Assembly: GCA_021847325.1 (NCBI GenBank)
Contig: JAJZTY010000003.1
Coordinates: 1 to 46,167, forward strand
DNA from: Bacillota bacterium
GTDB taxonomy: Bacteria; Bacillota_I; Bacilli_A; Erysipelotrichales; Erysipelotrichaceae
DNA: 46,167 nucleotides
Direction of reading: 5' to 3'
The notes beneath the pieces were generated by a model that saw only the letters and a list, made by a program, of their open reading frames with translations, made no database searches and was not told the DNA's origin. Position numbers and translations under genes: made by a program. This document shows positions 1 to 7,695 of the stretch, piece after piece. Positions within the stretch are counted from its first letter, which is position 1. Each line of letters begins with the position of its first letter.

Positions 1-2
1 CA

Positions 3-239
3 GGAAAAGAAGCATACTTTGAAATAAGACAAAAAAACTTTGTATTAGTATTGGATAATTTCTATAACACTTCTAGTAATAAGGTTGAAAAAACTGAAAT
101 TAAAAAAAGTATCGATGAAGCTCAAGAATATTCTACTTATGAAATCGAAAAAGATAAAAGTAAAAGTATATCGATAATAGTTGGATTTGTAACGTGGTTT
201 GGCAGTGGTTTTTATAATTATTATGGTGTTACTCAGTAG
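3..239 (+). pseudogene. 3' fragment of an unknown protein, truncated by the IS
   Basis: The reading frame is open from the left edge and stops at a TAG (237-239). The visible 78 residues are polar and lysine/glutamate-rich, followed by one hydrophobic stretch near the C-terminus (roughly SISIIVGFVTWFG). The last residues, GVTQ, and the stop codon are encoded by the terminal inverted repeat of the adjacent insertion sequence (223-249), so the original C-terminus was most likely replaced when the element inserted. I do not recognise the family. No continuation of the frame is apparent on the other side of the element at 1371. The 5' part lies outside the window. Confidence 0.55.
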
Positions 240-249
240 ATAAGGACTT
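223..249 (+). repeat. Left terminal inverted repeat of the IS
   Basis: These 27 bases are the exact reverse complement of 1344-1370. The match ends after the AAGGACTT segment on the inner side and at position 222 on the outer side. The repeat contains the TAG that ends the truncated upstream frame. Confidence 0.9.
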
Positions 250-264
250 GATTTTTTAACCCCT

Positions 265-1266
265 TTATATTATGAGTAGATTTTGAGATTTCACCATGTG
301 ATTAGTGAAGGATCCCAACGATTCCTTAGCTTTCGCTAGAAATACCATAAGCTTTTCTTGATTATCCATTCCCATAAAACGACGCATGAAGATATAGAGC
401 GCGAGATAACGACTGAGATATTTGGTCGAAACCCCACGGTAATGCCGATAGAGTCGTTTAAACCCTGAGTGCATATTATTAACCGTATTCAAATGAATGG
501 TAGACGTAAACTCATGATGATCGGATACGACAACGCTCGTTAATTGGTTTTGTTTAATGAGTTCAAAGTTAGAGAAGAGTCCATCATTGATTAGAATCGA
601 TTGTTTCTGAATGACGGAACCAAATACTTTAATCACTTCATTGGATGTCGGTTTAGCACGATTGACACATTGTACGAGTTCATGACCTAAACGATTGGTT
701 CCCATGAAAATACAGAGTTTTTCATTCGATAATCCGCGTTTATGCGCTCGTTCGCCATGTTTACGAGCTTTACGACCCGATGTGCGCTTAATCCCTTTAT
801 ACCCATCATTGATGTACGTTTCATCGATTTCAATGAGACCCTCTAACGAAAGAGGCTGCTCATAGAGGAGTTGTTCAAGGAATAATAGGAATTTATGACG
901 CATGTGGAAGACGGTATCGACTGCACAATCCAGTGTAGCAGCGGTTTGTTCAAGGGGAATGGCATTGAGGGTATCTAGGATTAAAATGGACCACTGTTCT
1001 TCTGTTTTGTGTGAGTTATAGCGTAGTTTACCCTTTGTTTGCACAAACTTATGCCTACAACTTAAACATTGAACCCGTTGTTTCCCATTAAGAAATCCAC
1101 GTTTAATGATTTTAGGTTCTTGGATTCCACAGACGGGACAGAACGCATAATGCGAGGATTCGACAAATTCATTAAATTGAATATACCCACGTATTTCTCG
1201 GTTAAGTCGTTCTTTTTGGAAGTCTGTTAATTGATTAAATAAGTTTAGAATCGATGTATCTTGCAT
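265..1266 (-). CDS. IS1595-family (ISXO2-like) transposase
   Basis: This 333-aa protein catalyses transposition of the surrounding element. An N-terminal zinc ribbon is formed by C43-x2-C46 and C67-x2-C70 (CPVCG and CLSCRHKF). A helix-turn-helix-like stretch follows (about 85-125), then the DDE-type catalytic domain: IDETYI around D148/E149, ILINDG with D228, and the third-motif region LNTVNNMHSGFK around 259-270 typical of the ISXO2 group. Length and domain order match full-length family members, with no frameshift or internal stop. It is the only gene inside the 27-bp inverted repeats. An ATG with weak upstream GAGGACACTT serves as start. Confidence 0.93.
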   Translation of the reverse strand: MQDTSILNLFNQLTDFQKERLNREIRGYIQFNEFVESSHYAFCPVCGIQEPKIIKRGFLNGKQRVQCLSCRHKFVQTKGKLRYNSHKTEEQWSILILDTLNAIPLEQTAATLDCAVDTVFHMRHKFLLFLEQLLYEQPLSLEGLIEIDETYINDGYKGIKRTSGRKARKHGERAHKRGLSNEKLCIFMGTNRLGHELVQCVNRAKPTSNEVIKVFGSVIQKQSILINDGLFSNFELIKQNQLTSVVVSDHHEFTSTIHLNTVNNMHSGFKRLYRHYRGVSTKYLSRYLALYIFMRRFMGMDNQEKLMVFLAKAKESLGSFTNHMVKSQNLLII

Positions 1267-1343
1267 AAGTGTCCTCTTAGTATGGCTAATTATACCGTTA
1301 CTTTCAGACTTATAGATGATTCAATTTCGATCTGTCCAAATTT

Positions 1344-1370
1344 AAGTCCTTATCTACTGAGTAACACCAT
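1344..1370 (-). repeat. Right terminal inverted repeat of the IS
   Basis: These 27 bases are the exact reverse complement of 223-249. The repeat ends about 50 bp upstream of the promoter of the next gene, so the insertion sits in the upstream region of the nucleotidyltransferase operon without touching its promoter. Confidence 0.9.
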
Positions 1371-1419
1371 TTAAAATAGAAATACAAGCTTTAGAATAAA
1401 TAAGAAAGCGCTTCATACC

Positions 1420-1448
1420 TTGAGGCAAAGCACTAAAAACGATATAAT
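1420..1448 (+). promoter_or_regulatory. Sigma-A type promoter of the nucleotidyltransferase operon
   Basis: A -35 element TTGAGG (1420-1425) is separated by 17 bp from a perfect -10 element TATAAT (1443-1448). The start codon at 1471 lies just downstream, with GCGAGGAAT as ribosome binding site. The promoter is outside the insertion sequence, so the operon probably kept its own control. Confidence 0.7.
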
Positions 1449-1470
1449 TGAAACAGCGAGGAATTAAAAA

Positions 1471-2385
1471 ATGAATAATGTGAGTTTAGTTATATTAGCG
1501 GCAGGAATGGGTAGCCGTTATGGTGGTTTAAAACAAATTGATACAGTCGGTAATAATGGGGAGAGTATCATTGACTTTACGATTTATGATGCGATTAAAG
1601 CTGGCTTTAAGAAGGTTTACCTAATCATTCGTAAGGAACATGAATCTGCATTTGAAGAATCATTGGTTAAACACATTCGTCCGTTTGTGGAAGTGGAATA
1701 TGTGTTCCAAGATAAAGATGATTTACCTGAAGGGTTTAAATGTCCAGAGGGTCGTGAGAAACCTTGGGGGACAACACATGCGTTACTTGCATGTCGACAT
1801 CAAGTTAAAGAACCGTTTATGATTTGTAATGCGGATGATTACTATGGTAAAGATGCATTTACAAGTATGTATAACTATTTAACTCAATCCATTGATGATC
1901 AAAACTATTCAATGGTGGGATATCGTTTACGTAATACACTATCAGATTCAGGAACTGTATCACGTGGTGTGTGTCAAATTGAAGATGGAAAGTTAAAAGA
2001 TGTCGTTGAAATTGCGAAGATTAAACGTGATGGAGATCAAATCGTATATTTAACTAAGGATGAAAAATGGGAAGTATTACCGTATGAAAGCTTAGTTTCG
2101 ATGAATTTCTGGGGATTTACACCTAAGATTTTTGAATTAGCTGAAAAACAGTTCTTAGAATTCTTACATCGTGATTTAGATGGAAATCCAATGAAGTGTG
2201 AACATGTTATTCCTACCATGATTGGGGAAACATTGAATAAAGGATTATATACCTTACATGTTTTGTCTTCTGAAAATACATGGTTTGGGGTAACGTATCA
2301 AGAAGATAAGCCATATGTTGTGAGTCAGTTCAAACAATTTAAAGAAAATGGTGTTTATCCATTTAACTTATGGGAGGTAAAATAA
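1471..2385 (+). CDS. NTP_transferase-family nucleotidyltransferase
   Basis: The 304-aa protein has the nucleotide-sugar pyrophosphorylase fold: an N-terminal LAAGMGSRYGGLKQ motif (residues 9-22), which is the nucleotide-binding G-x-G-x-R...K signature, and a metal-binding region NADDYYG (120-126). Such enzymes join a sugar- or alditol-phosphate to an NTP with release of pyrophosphate. The substrate cannot be read from the sequence. The SRYGGLKQ variant differs from GlmU, GalU and RmlA, suggesting a less-studied branch. Its stop codon overlaps the start of the following iron-type alcohol dehydrogenase by one base, so the two are co-translated and may act on one pathway. Confidence 0.85.
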   Translation: MNNVSLVILAAGMGSRYGGLKQIDTVGNNGESIIDFTIYDAIKAGFKKVYLIIRKEHESAFEESLVKHIRPFVEVEYVFQDKDDLPEGFKCPEGREKPWGTTHALLACRHQVKEPFMICNADDYYGKDAFTSMYNYLTQSIDDQNYSMVGYRLRNTLSDSGTVSRGVCQIEDGKLKDVVEIAKIKRDGDQIVYLTKDEKWEVLPYESLVSMNFWGFTPKIFELAEKQFLEFLHRDLDGNPMKCEHVIPTMIGETLNKGLYTLHVLSSENTWFGVTYQEDKPYVVSQFKQFKENGVYPFNLWEVK

Positions 2386-3563
2386 TGAATAATTTTACTT
2401 TTTATAATCCTGCTCGTATTGTGTTTGGTAAGGATACTGAACTAAAAGCGGGCTCGCTTATTAAAGAGTATGGAACTCGAGTATTAGTTCACTTTGGAGG
2501 TCATAGTGCTAAGGCTTCTGGACTATTGGATCGCGTGATTGATTCTCTTCAAAAGGAAGGAATTACTGTATTTGAATTAGGTGGGGTAAAACCTAATCCA
2601 CGTTATTCTCTTGTAAAAGAGGGTATTGAGCTTTGTAAGAAAGAAAACATCCAAGCAATTTTAGCTGTGGGTGGTGGTAGTGTTATCGATAGTGCTAAGG
2701 CAATTGCGTTTGGAGCGCTTATTGAAGAGGATGTTTGGGATTATTATCTATATGGCAAAGCAATCAAACAAATACTCCCATTAGGTGTTGTCTTAACGAT
2801 TCCTGCGGCAGGTAGTGAATCATCAACAAGTACGGTTATTACGCATGATGAAACATTAATTAAGCGTGGTTTAGGCTCTCCTTTATTTATTCCTAAGTTT
2901 GCGATTATTAATCCTGAACTCCATTATTCATTACCTAAGTTTCAAACAGCGTGTGGTATTGTCGATATGAGTGCGCATTTAATTGAACGTTACTTTACAC
3001 AAGTCGAACATAATGATTTAACCGATCGTTTAATTGAGGCAAACTTAAAATCAATTATTGCGAATGCATTACCTGTTTTAGAAAATCCAACGGATTACAA
3101 TGCGCGTGCTGAAATCGCATTCTGTGGTACACTAGCACACAATGGTTTATTTAGTGTAGGAAGAGTGGGAGATTGGGCAAGTCATTCTATTGAACATGAA
3201 TTGTCTGCTAAATTTGATATAGCGCATGGAGCAGGTCTTGCGATGATTATTCCTTGGTGGATGCGTCATGTGTATAAAGAAGGATTGTATAAGTTTGTGC
3301 AATTTGCACAACGTGTATTTGATGTACAACTGGATGCACGTTATCCTGAACTTATCGCTTTAGAAGGCATTCGTCGTTTGGAGTTATTCTACCAATCACT
3401 TGGATTAGATACGAATACGGTGTCACTTCCAATCGATGAGGAAGTCATTCATGAAATGACTGAAAAGATCTTTGTGGCACGTGATAGTCAAACTTTAGGT
3501 TTCTTCAAACCACTTACAAGAGATGATATTAAGGCAATTTATCGTAGTGCAAATCAAAAATAG
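2385..3563 (+). CDS. Iron-containing (type III) alcohol dehydrogenase
   Basis: The 392-aa protein is a full-length Fe-ADH of the butanol-dehydrogenase type that reduces aldehydes to alcohols with NAD(P)H. The N-terminal NFTFYNPARIVFG block, the dinucleotide-binding GGGSVIDSAK (96-105) and the metal ligands D194, H198, H267 and H281 are all present. The start is placed at 2385 because GGGAGGT lies just upstream; an ATG at 2370 would put the ribosome site inside the gene. It overlaps the nucleotidyltransferase stop by one base. A hairpin terminator follows. Substrate is unknown; the operon partner hints at a small polyol or aldehyde, which is inference. Confidence 0.9.
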   Translation: MNNFTFYNPARIVFGKDTELKAGSLIKEYGTRVLVHFGGHSAKASGLLDRVIDSLQKEGITVFELGGVKPNPRYSLVKEGIELCKKENIQAILAVGGGSVIDSAKAIAFGALIEEDVWDYYLYGKAIKQILPLGVVLTIPAAGSESSTSTVITHDETLIKRGLGSPLFIPKFAIINPELHYSLPKFQTACGIVDMSAHLIERYFTQVEHNDLTDRLIEANLKSIIANALPVLENPTDYNARAEIAFCGTLAHNGLFSVGRVGDWASHSIEHELSAKFDIAHGAGLAMIIPWWMRHVYKEGLYKFVQFAQRVFDVQLDARYPELIALEGIRRLELFYQSLGLDTNTVSLPIDEEVIHEMTEKIFVARDSQTLGFFKPLTRDDIKAIYRSANQK

Positions 3564-3590
3564 AAGATAGGTTATCCTATCTTTTACTTT
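3564..3590. terminator. Bidirectional intrinsic terminator
   Basis: The stem AGATAGG-TTAT-CCTATCT is followed by TTTTACTTT on the plus strand and, on the minus strand, by a run ending in CTATTTTT. It separates the alcohol dehydrogenase from the convergent TraB operon. Confidence 0.7.
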
Positions 3591-3688
3591 GACTTATTTT
3601 GGTTTAGTACTAAAATCATTACAAGAATTAATGCGATGGTAAATACGGCTAAACCAATGAGTAGTATAAAACTGAGGGAAAATGCCAT
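3584..3688 (-). CDS. Tiny membrane protein, 34 aa
   Basis: This short frame starts at an ATG preceded by a strong AAGGAGG. It reads MAFSLSFILLIGLAVFTIAL and continues hydrophobic to about residue 28, then ends in the basic tail NQNKSK: one membrane-spanning helix with a positively charged end. It lies 12 bp behind another tiny membrane protein and closes the TraB operon. The strong ribosome site, single hydrophobic helix and basic tail support a real gene. Function is unknown; small single-helix proteins of this kind often modulate a membrane partner, here possibly TraB (inference). Confidence 0.6.
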   Translation of the reverse strand: MAFSLSFILLIGLAVFTIALILVMILVLNQNKSK

Positions 3689-3700
3689 AGAACCTCCTTA

Positions 3701-3787
3701 TTATTTAGGGCTAGATACAGCCACAATGATTACAATCACAAATATGATTAATACAACTCCTACAATACCTACTAACATCATTGACAT
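3701..3787 (-). CDS. Tiny membrane protein, 28 aa
   Basis: The frame begins at an ATG with AAGGAGC upstream, a ribosome site that overlaps the stop codon region of the TraB-family gene only 9 bp away. The protein begins MSMMLVGIVGVVLIIFVIVI and ends VAVSSPK, almost entirely one hydrophobic helix. Together with the 34-aa frame directly downstream it forms a pair of single-pass peptides co-transcribed with TraB. I recognise no family. Confidence rests on the ribosome site, tight spacing and composition. Confidence 0.58.
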   Translation of the reverse strand: MSMMLVGIVGVVLIIFVIVIIVAVSSPK

Positions 3788-3796
3788 AAGTGCTCC

Positions 3797-4939
3797 TTAA
3801 TTGAATAGATTCTTTATTAAATCAATTGAATATACTATAGATCCTAAACTCGCAAAGAGATTCGCTAGTAATACAACAAGTAAAATACGGGCAACACGAT
3901 TGGTCCAGTAACCTTTGATGTGTAATACATCATCTTGTAGATTCATAAAGTCTTCCACTTTTGGTTTATGGATCCAAGCTTCCATAAGACCAGCAAACCA
4001 ACCAGTCGCAAGAAATGGACTTAATACACCAATCGGTGCCATCACAAATGCGGTTAAAATACTAAGTGGATGTCCAAGCGCAATGAGTGTTCCTAAAGCG
4101 GCTAAACTACCGTTAATGAGAATAAATCGTAAGATTGTATCGAAGGCTAATCCTGGAGAGTTTATAATGCTTAAGGCAATTAAACCTACAATGAAGATTG
4201 GGAATATCCAAGCAGTTAGATTCCCATCTTTTTTCTTTGGGACAATCATCAAATCTGAAATTGAGCTTGTATTCGATAAGTTCTTTTGTATACCAGGAAG
4301 ATGAGCTGCACCTACGATTGCCACAATTTTGTTTCCATGAGCATGACTCAGTTTATAGGCCATAATACGATCACGTTCAAATATCAATGTCTCAGCGATT
4401 TGTGGAAATTGTTTACTAATTTCTGATAAGGCAGATTGTAACATATCCCCTTGTTTAAGGGCTTCGATATCTTCTTCCTTAACATCATTCTCAAACATAG
4501 AACTTAGAAGTTCTGTTAACATTTTAACTTTTTCAAACCAACCTAAGTTATGCCATATTCTTAAAAGAGTTGTTTGGATATTGCGATCAATCATGAGTAA
4601 TTTTGTATGATTCTCTTTACTGTATTGAATCGCTGTACTCATCTCTTCACCGACATTGAGTTTTAAATTCTGTGCAATCTTTCGTTGATAAGAAGATAAA
4701 ATCATTTGTGCAACAAGAAATCCAACTTTCTTTTTCTTGATGATATTGACAATATCCATATCTTGCCAATTCTTTGTCTCAGTCATGGATTTATAACGTT
4801 CATCATCGAGTTCAATTGCGACCGTATCTGGTTGAATCTCAAGTAATGCTTGTTTAACTTCTTCTACACTTTCACTGGATATATGGGCTGTCCCAATTAT
4901 TGTGATTTCTTTTCCATTTATAACTTCATGAATTCTCAT
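3797..4939 (-). CDS. TraB/PrgY-family membrane protein
   Basis: The 380-aa protein belongs to the TraB family (related to the enterococcal pheromone-shutdown protein and to TIKI/GumN-like putative metalloproteases). Seen directly are GTAHIS (16-21), AIELDDERY (about 41-49) and VGAAHLPG near 211, which carry the conserved histidines and acidic residues of the fold. The last ~140 residues hold three or four hydrophobic segments, so it is membrane-anchored. Physiological substrate is not known. It leads a three-gene operon with two tiny membrane proteins, and is divergent from cdaA. Confidence 0.88.
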   Translation of the reverse strand: MRIHEVINGKEITIIGTAHISSESVEEVKQALLEIQPDTVAIELDDERYKSMTETKNWQDMDIVNIIKKKKVGFLVAQMILSSYQRKIAQNLKLNVGEEMSTAIQYSKENHTKLLMIDRNIQTTLLRIWHNLGWFEKVKMLTELLSSMFENDVKEEDIEALKQGDMLQSALSEISKQFPQIAETLIFERDRIMAYKLSHAHGNKIVAIVGAAHLPGIQKNLSNTSSISDLMIVPKKKDGNLTAWIFPIFIVGLIALSIINSPGLAFDTILRFILINGSLAALGTLIALGHPLSILTAFVMAPIGVLSPFLATGWFAGLMEAWIHKPKVEDFMNLQDDVLHIKGYWTNRVARILLVVLLANLFASLGSIVYSIDLIKNLFN

Positions 4940-5003
4940 AAATTACCTTTCTAAAGCCTCAGCTTAATCTTTCCATCAGGGTATATCTATCACATAATTG
5001 TGT

Positions 5004-5009
5004 TATAAT
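5004..5009 (+). promoter_or_regulatory. Probable -10 element upstream of cdaA
   Basis: A perfect TATAAT lies 24 bp before the cdaA start codon, ahead of GAGGAGG. No good -35 hexamer is visible at the expected distance (4981-4986 reads GTATAT), so the promoter is only partly supported. Confidence 0.45.
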
Positions 5010-5032
5010 AATTTCGCTGAGGAGGTCTGTTC

Positions 5033-6334
5033 ATGCTTAATTATACGACCCAACAAACAATCATCCAAATGTTTCGGATGTTCTTCGATATCCTTATTTT
5101 ATGGGTATTACTCTATTATACAATTAAGATCGTTCGAAATAACTCAAGAACTGCACAAATTTTTAAGGGAATCATCCTTATTCTTATTATACGTGCGATT
5201 GCGAACTTCTTTGGATTCAAGGCAGTAGACTGGTTAGCTGGTGTATTGGTAACCTATGGATTCTTAGCTATAATCATAATATTCCAGCCAGAAATTCGAT
5301 CTTTACTTGAGAAATTAGGAAAAAGTAGTGTTTTCTCTCGATTAAATACATTATCGGTTAATGAACGATTACGCTTAGTTGATGAACTTGTTAATGCGAC
5401 TATGGCGTGTTCAACTGGAAAGGTTGGAGCTCTTATTACGCTTGAACAGGGTCACTCATTAAGTGATTTTATCAAGACGGGTACGAGTATGAATTCAATC
5501 GTGACGGCTGATTTACTTCAAACTATTTTTATGCCTTCTACACCTTTACATGATGGGGCAGTTATTATTCAGGGGGATCGCATTGCATGTGCAAGTGCGT
5601 ATTTCCCACCCACTAATCTAGAAGTTCCAAGTCGTTATGGGGCTCGTCATCGTGCTGCGATTGGAATCAGTGAAATTACTGATTCAATTACGATTGTTGT
5701 GTCTGAAAAAACAGGTCGTATTTCCATTGCGGAAGAGGGCAAATTACTTACAATGAACCAACAGAGTTTAAGAGCTTACTTGGAACAAGTCATTCTACAG
5801 GATGAAGAGGAAGTTTTCCATACAGATCCAAATAAAGCGATTGGGGTTGTTCAAAAAGAAGATGTTCAAATTCCAAAGCCAATTACATTTAAAACAAAAA
5901 ATAATGCGCCTGAAATCAAACCTACTGATCGTTTAAAGTTTGATTTTAAAGGTTTCTTTAATAAGAAGAAGAAAGATTTACCAAAAATAGAAGAAATTAA
6001 AGAAGAATTAAAGCCTGTTCAATCTCAATTGTTTGAAGAGAATAATGAAGAAGTTATGGATGATGTTTTAGATGTGGTTAAGAAATCACTCGAAACAGAG
6101 AAACCAACATTATTTAAACGAAAAAGAAGTTCAAAGAAAAAAGTTGAAGAAAAAGTTGAAGAGAGATTGGATGAAATTGTGGAAGAAGTAGTGATTAGTG
6201 ATCCTCTTGAAGTTAAAGAAGAGGTTCATGAAACCAGTATTAAGCAAACACCACATGTTAAGTTAGAGTACAGTGTATCCGATGATACATTATTAGATGA
6301 AGAAGATGAATCTAAGGGAGGTGAGCAAGAATGA
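5033..6334 (+). CDS. cdaA: Diadenylate cyclase CdaA with long charged tail
   Basis: CdaA makes the second messenger c-di-AMP from two ATP at the membrane. Three N-terminal membrane helices (about 15-33, 43-60, 66-84) precede the DAC domain, whose catalytic motifs DGA (174-176, within LHDGAVII) and RHR (205-207) are intact. Typical homologues end near residue 270; this one is 433 aa and carries a ~165-residue tail of alternating lysine- and glutamate-rich blocks, likely disordered. It is first in the conserved cdaA-cdaR-glmM operon, preceded by GAGGAGG, and overlaps cdaR by 4 bp. Confidence 0.95.
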   Translation: MLNYTTQQTIIQMFRMFFDILILWVLLYYTIKIVRNNSRTAQIFKGIILILIIRAIANFFGFKAVDWLAGVLVTYGFLAIIIIFQPEIRSLLEKLGKSSVFSRLNTLSVNERLRLVDELVNATMACSTGKVGALITLEQGHSLSDFIKTGTSMNSIVTADLLQTIFMPSTPLHDGAVIIQGDRIACASAYFPPTNLEVPSRYGARHRAAIGISEITDSITIVVSEKTGRISIAEEGKLLTMNQQSLRAYLEQVILQDEEEVFHTDPNKAIGVVQKEDVQIPKPITFKTKNNAPEIKPTDRLKFDFKGFFNKKKKDLPKIEEIKEELKPVQSQLFEENNEEVMDDVLDVVKKSLETEKPTLFKRKRSSKKKVEEKVEERLDEIVEEVVISDPLEVKEEVHETSIKQTPHVKLEYSVSDDTLLDEEDESKGGEQE

Positions 6335-7695
6335 GTCAGAATAAAAAGCCCATTGAACCTGGAACCGATAAGTTAGAGCTTGCGAAGAAGATTGCGGAGC
6401 AGAGCTCGAAAGTCTTTAAGACGTATAATTCAATTGAATTTATCGTGATGCGTGTTGTTCGTTTCTTTAGTACTTGGATTGATCGATTACTATTTAGTCC
6501 TAATTCTGGTAAGATTGTTAGTTTAATCTTAGCAGTCGTGTTATATGTCGCAATTAACTTTAATATTGGCGAAATTATCTTTGAAACACCGATAACATCA
6601 GGTGTAACAATTGATAGTATTCCTGTAACAGTTATATCTAATGATGAAGTCTATGAAGTGTCTGGTTTGCCTACTGAAGTAAAAGCGTATGTCATTGGGG
6701 ATATGTCTGATATTACTTTAATTCGTACTCAAAAAGTATATTCAGTTGTGGCAGATTTAACTGGATTAATTGAGGGGACGCATGAGGTTAAATTAACTCC
6801 CAAGGATTTTTCGACGCGTGTTGAAGTAGCGTTATCTCAGTCGACAGCGGTTGTGACAATTAAGAAAAAAGTGTCTCAACATTTTAACTTGGAATATGAC
6901 TATATCAATACGGATAAAATGAATCAAGAATTTGTATTATCTGAACCAACGTTTGCGGATCAAGAGATTATCATTCGAGCATCTCAAGATACCTTATATA
7001 AAATTGGGATTGTAAAGGCATTAATTGATGCGAGTGGTGTTACCGCTGATTTTACTCAAGAAGCTCCAATAGTAGCGTATGATCAAGATGGTAATAAGAT
7101 GGATGTCGATATTATTCCTTCATCTGTACAAGTAAGTGTTGGAGTTACATCACCGAATAAGACAGTTGGTATTGAAATTGTGCCTAATGGGGATATTCCA
7201 AATGGTAAAGCTATTGAAAGTATTACACTTGACCAACAAACGATTACAATATTTGGTAAAGATTCAGTGTTACAAAGTATAGATACCATACAGGTTCCTA
7301 TTGATGCGACTACGCTCACAGCTGATACGAGCTTAGTAGCGGATATTCCTCTTCCAACAGGTGTTAAGAAGACGAGTGTAAGCCGTGTTAATATGCAGAT
7401 TACATTAGGGGATGGAGTAAGTGGACGAGTTGAAGGTGTATTTATTCAGTTTGTAAATAATGTGAATGGATACCGCTTTACACTTATTAATCCAGAAGAT
7501 ACTGTAACAGGTATTGATTTGTTTGGAACTCAAACAAATATTGATAATGTGACGAGTGATGATTTCTATGTTTACTTCGATATGTCTAAACTTGAAGTAG
7601 GTGAACAAGATGTAACACTCTTACTTAGATCATATAAACCGCTTGTAAAGGCAAGCCTAGTTAAACAAACAATAAGGATCAATGTGGTGAAATAA
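6331..7695 (+). CDS. cdaR: CdaR, YbbR-domain regulator of CdaA
   Basis: The 454-aa protein has an N-terminal cytoplasmic segment (~60 residues), one membrane helix (about 62-78, IVSLILAVVLYVAINF) and a long extracellular part made of repeated YbbR-like beta domains. In Firmicutes the protein binds CdaA and modulates c-di-AMP synthesis. The N-terminal cytoplasmic piece is longer than in many homologues. It overlaps cdaA by 4 bp (ATGA) and ends directly against glmM. The position and domain plan make the call firm although YbbR sequence conservation is low. Confidence 0.9.
   Translation: MSQNKKPIEPGTDKLELAKKIAEQSSKVFKTYNSIEFIVMRVVRFFSTWIDRLLFSPNSGKIVSLILAVVLYVAINFNIGEIIFETPITSGVTIDSIPVTVISNDEVYEVSGLPTEVKAYVIGDMSDITLIRTQKVYSVVADLTGLIEGTHEVKLTPKDFSTRVEVALSQSTAVVTIKKKVSQHFNLEYDYINTDKMNQEFVLSEPTFADQEIIIRASQDTLYKIGIVKALIDASGVTADFTQEAPIVAYDQDGNKMDVDIIPSSVQVSVGVTSPNKTVGIEIVPNGDIPNGKAIESITLDQQTITIFGKDSVLQSIDTIQVPIDATTLTADTSLVADIPLPTGVKKTSVSRVNMQITLGDGVSGRVEGVFIQFVNNVNGYRFTLINPEDTVTGIDLFGTQTNIDNVTSDDFYVYFDMSKLEVGEQDVTLLLRSYKPLVKASLVKQTIRINVVK

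Larger units (their letters stand above)
223..1370. mobile_element. IS1595-like insertion sequence, about 1.15 kb
   Basis: The element is bounded by inverted repeats that match perfectly over 27 bp: 223-249 on the left and 1344-1370 on the right, with the core GGTGTTACTCAGTAGATAAG. It carries one gene, a zinc-ribbon ISXO2-like transposase on the minus strand. I looked for the 8-bp target duplication expected of the family: the bases outside the ends (for example 217-224 ATTATTAT against 1369-1376 ATTTAAAA) do not match, so either the ends are slightly misplaced or the flanks have recombined or diverged. The intact transposase and perfect repeats suggest a recent arrival. Confidence 0.9.

Noticed and set aside
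217-1377. 8-bp target duplication of the insertion sequence
   Set aside because: Several end definitions were compared (offsets 222-225 and 1368-1371) and none gives identical flanks.
3915-4304. A 129-aa plus-strand frame inside the TraB gene
   Set aside because: It lies fully antisense to a well-supported gene and has no ribosome site or recognisable domain.
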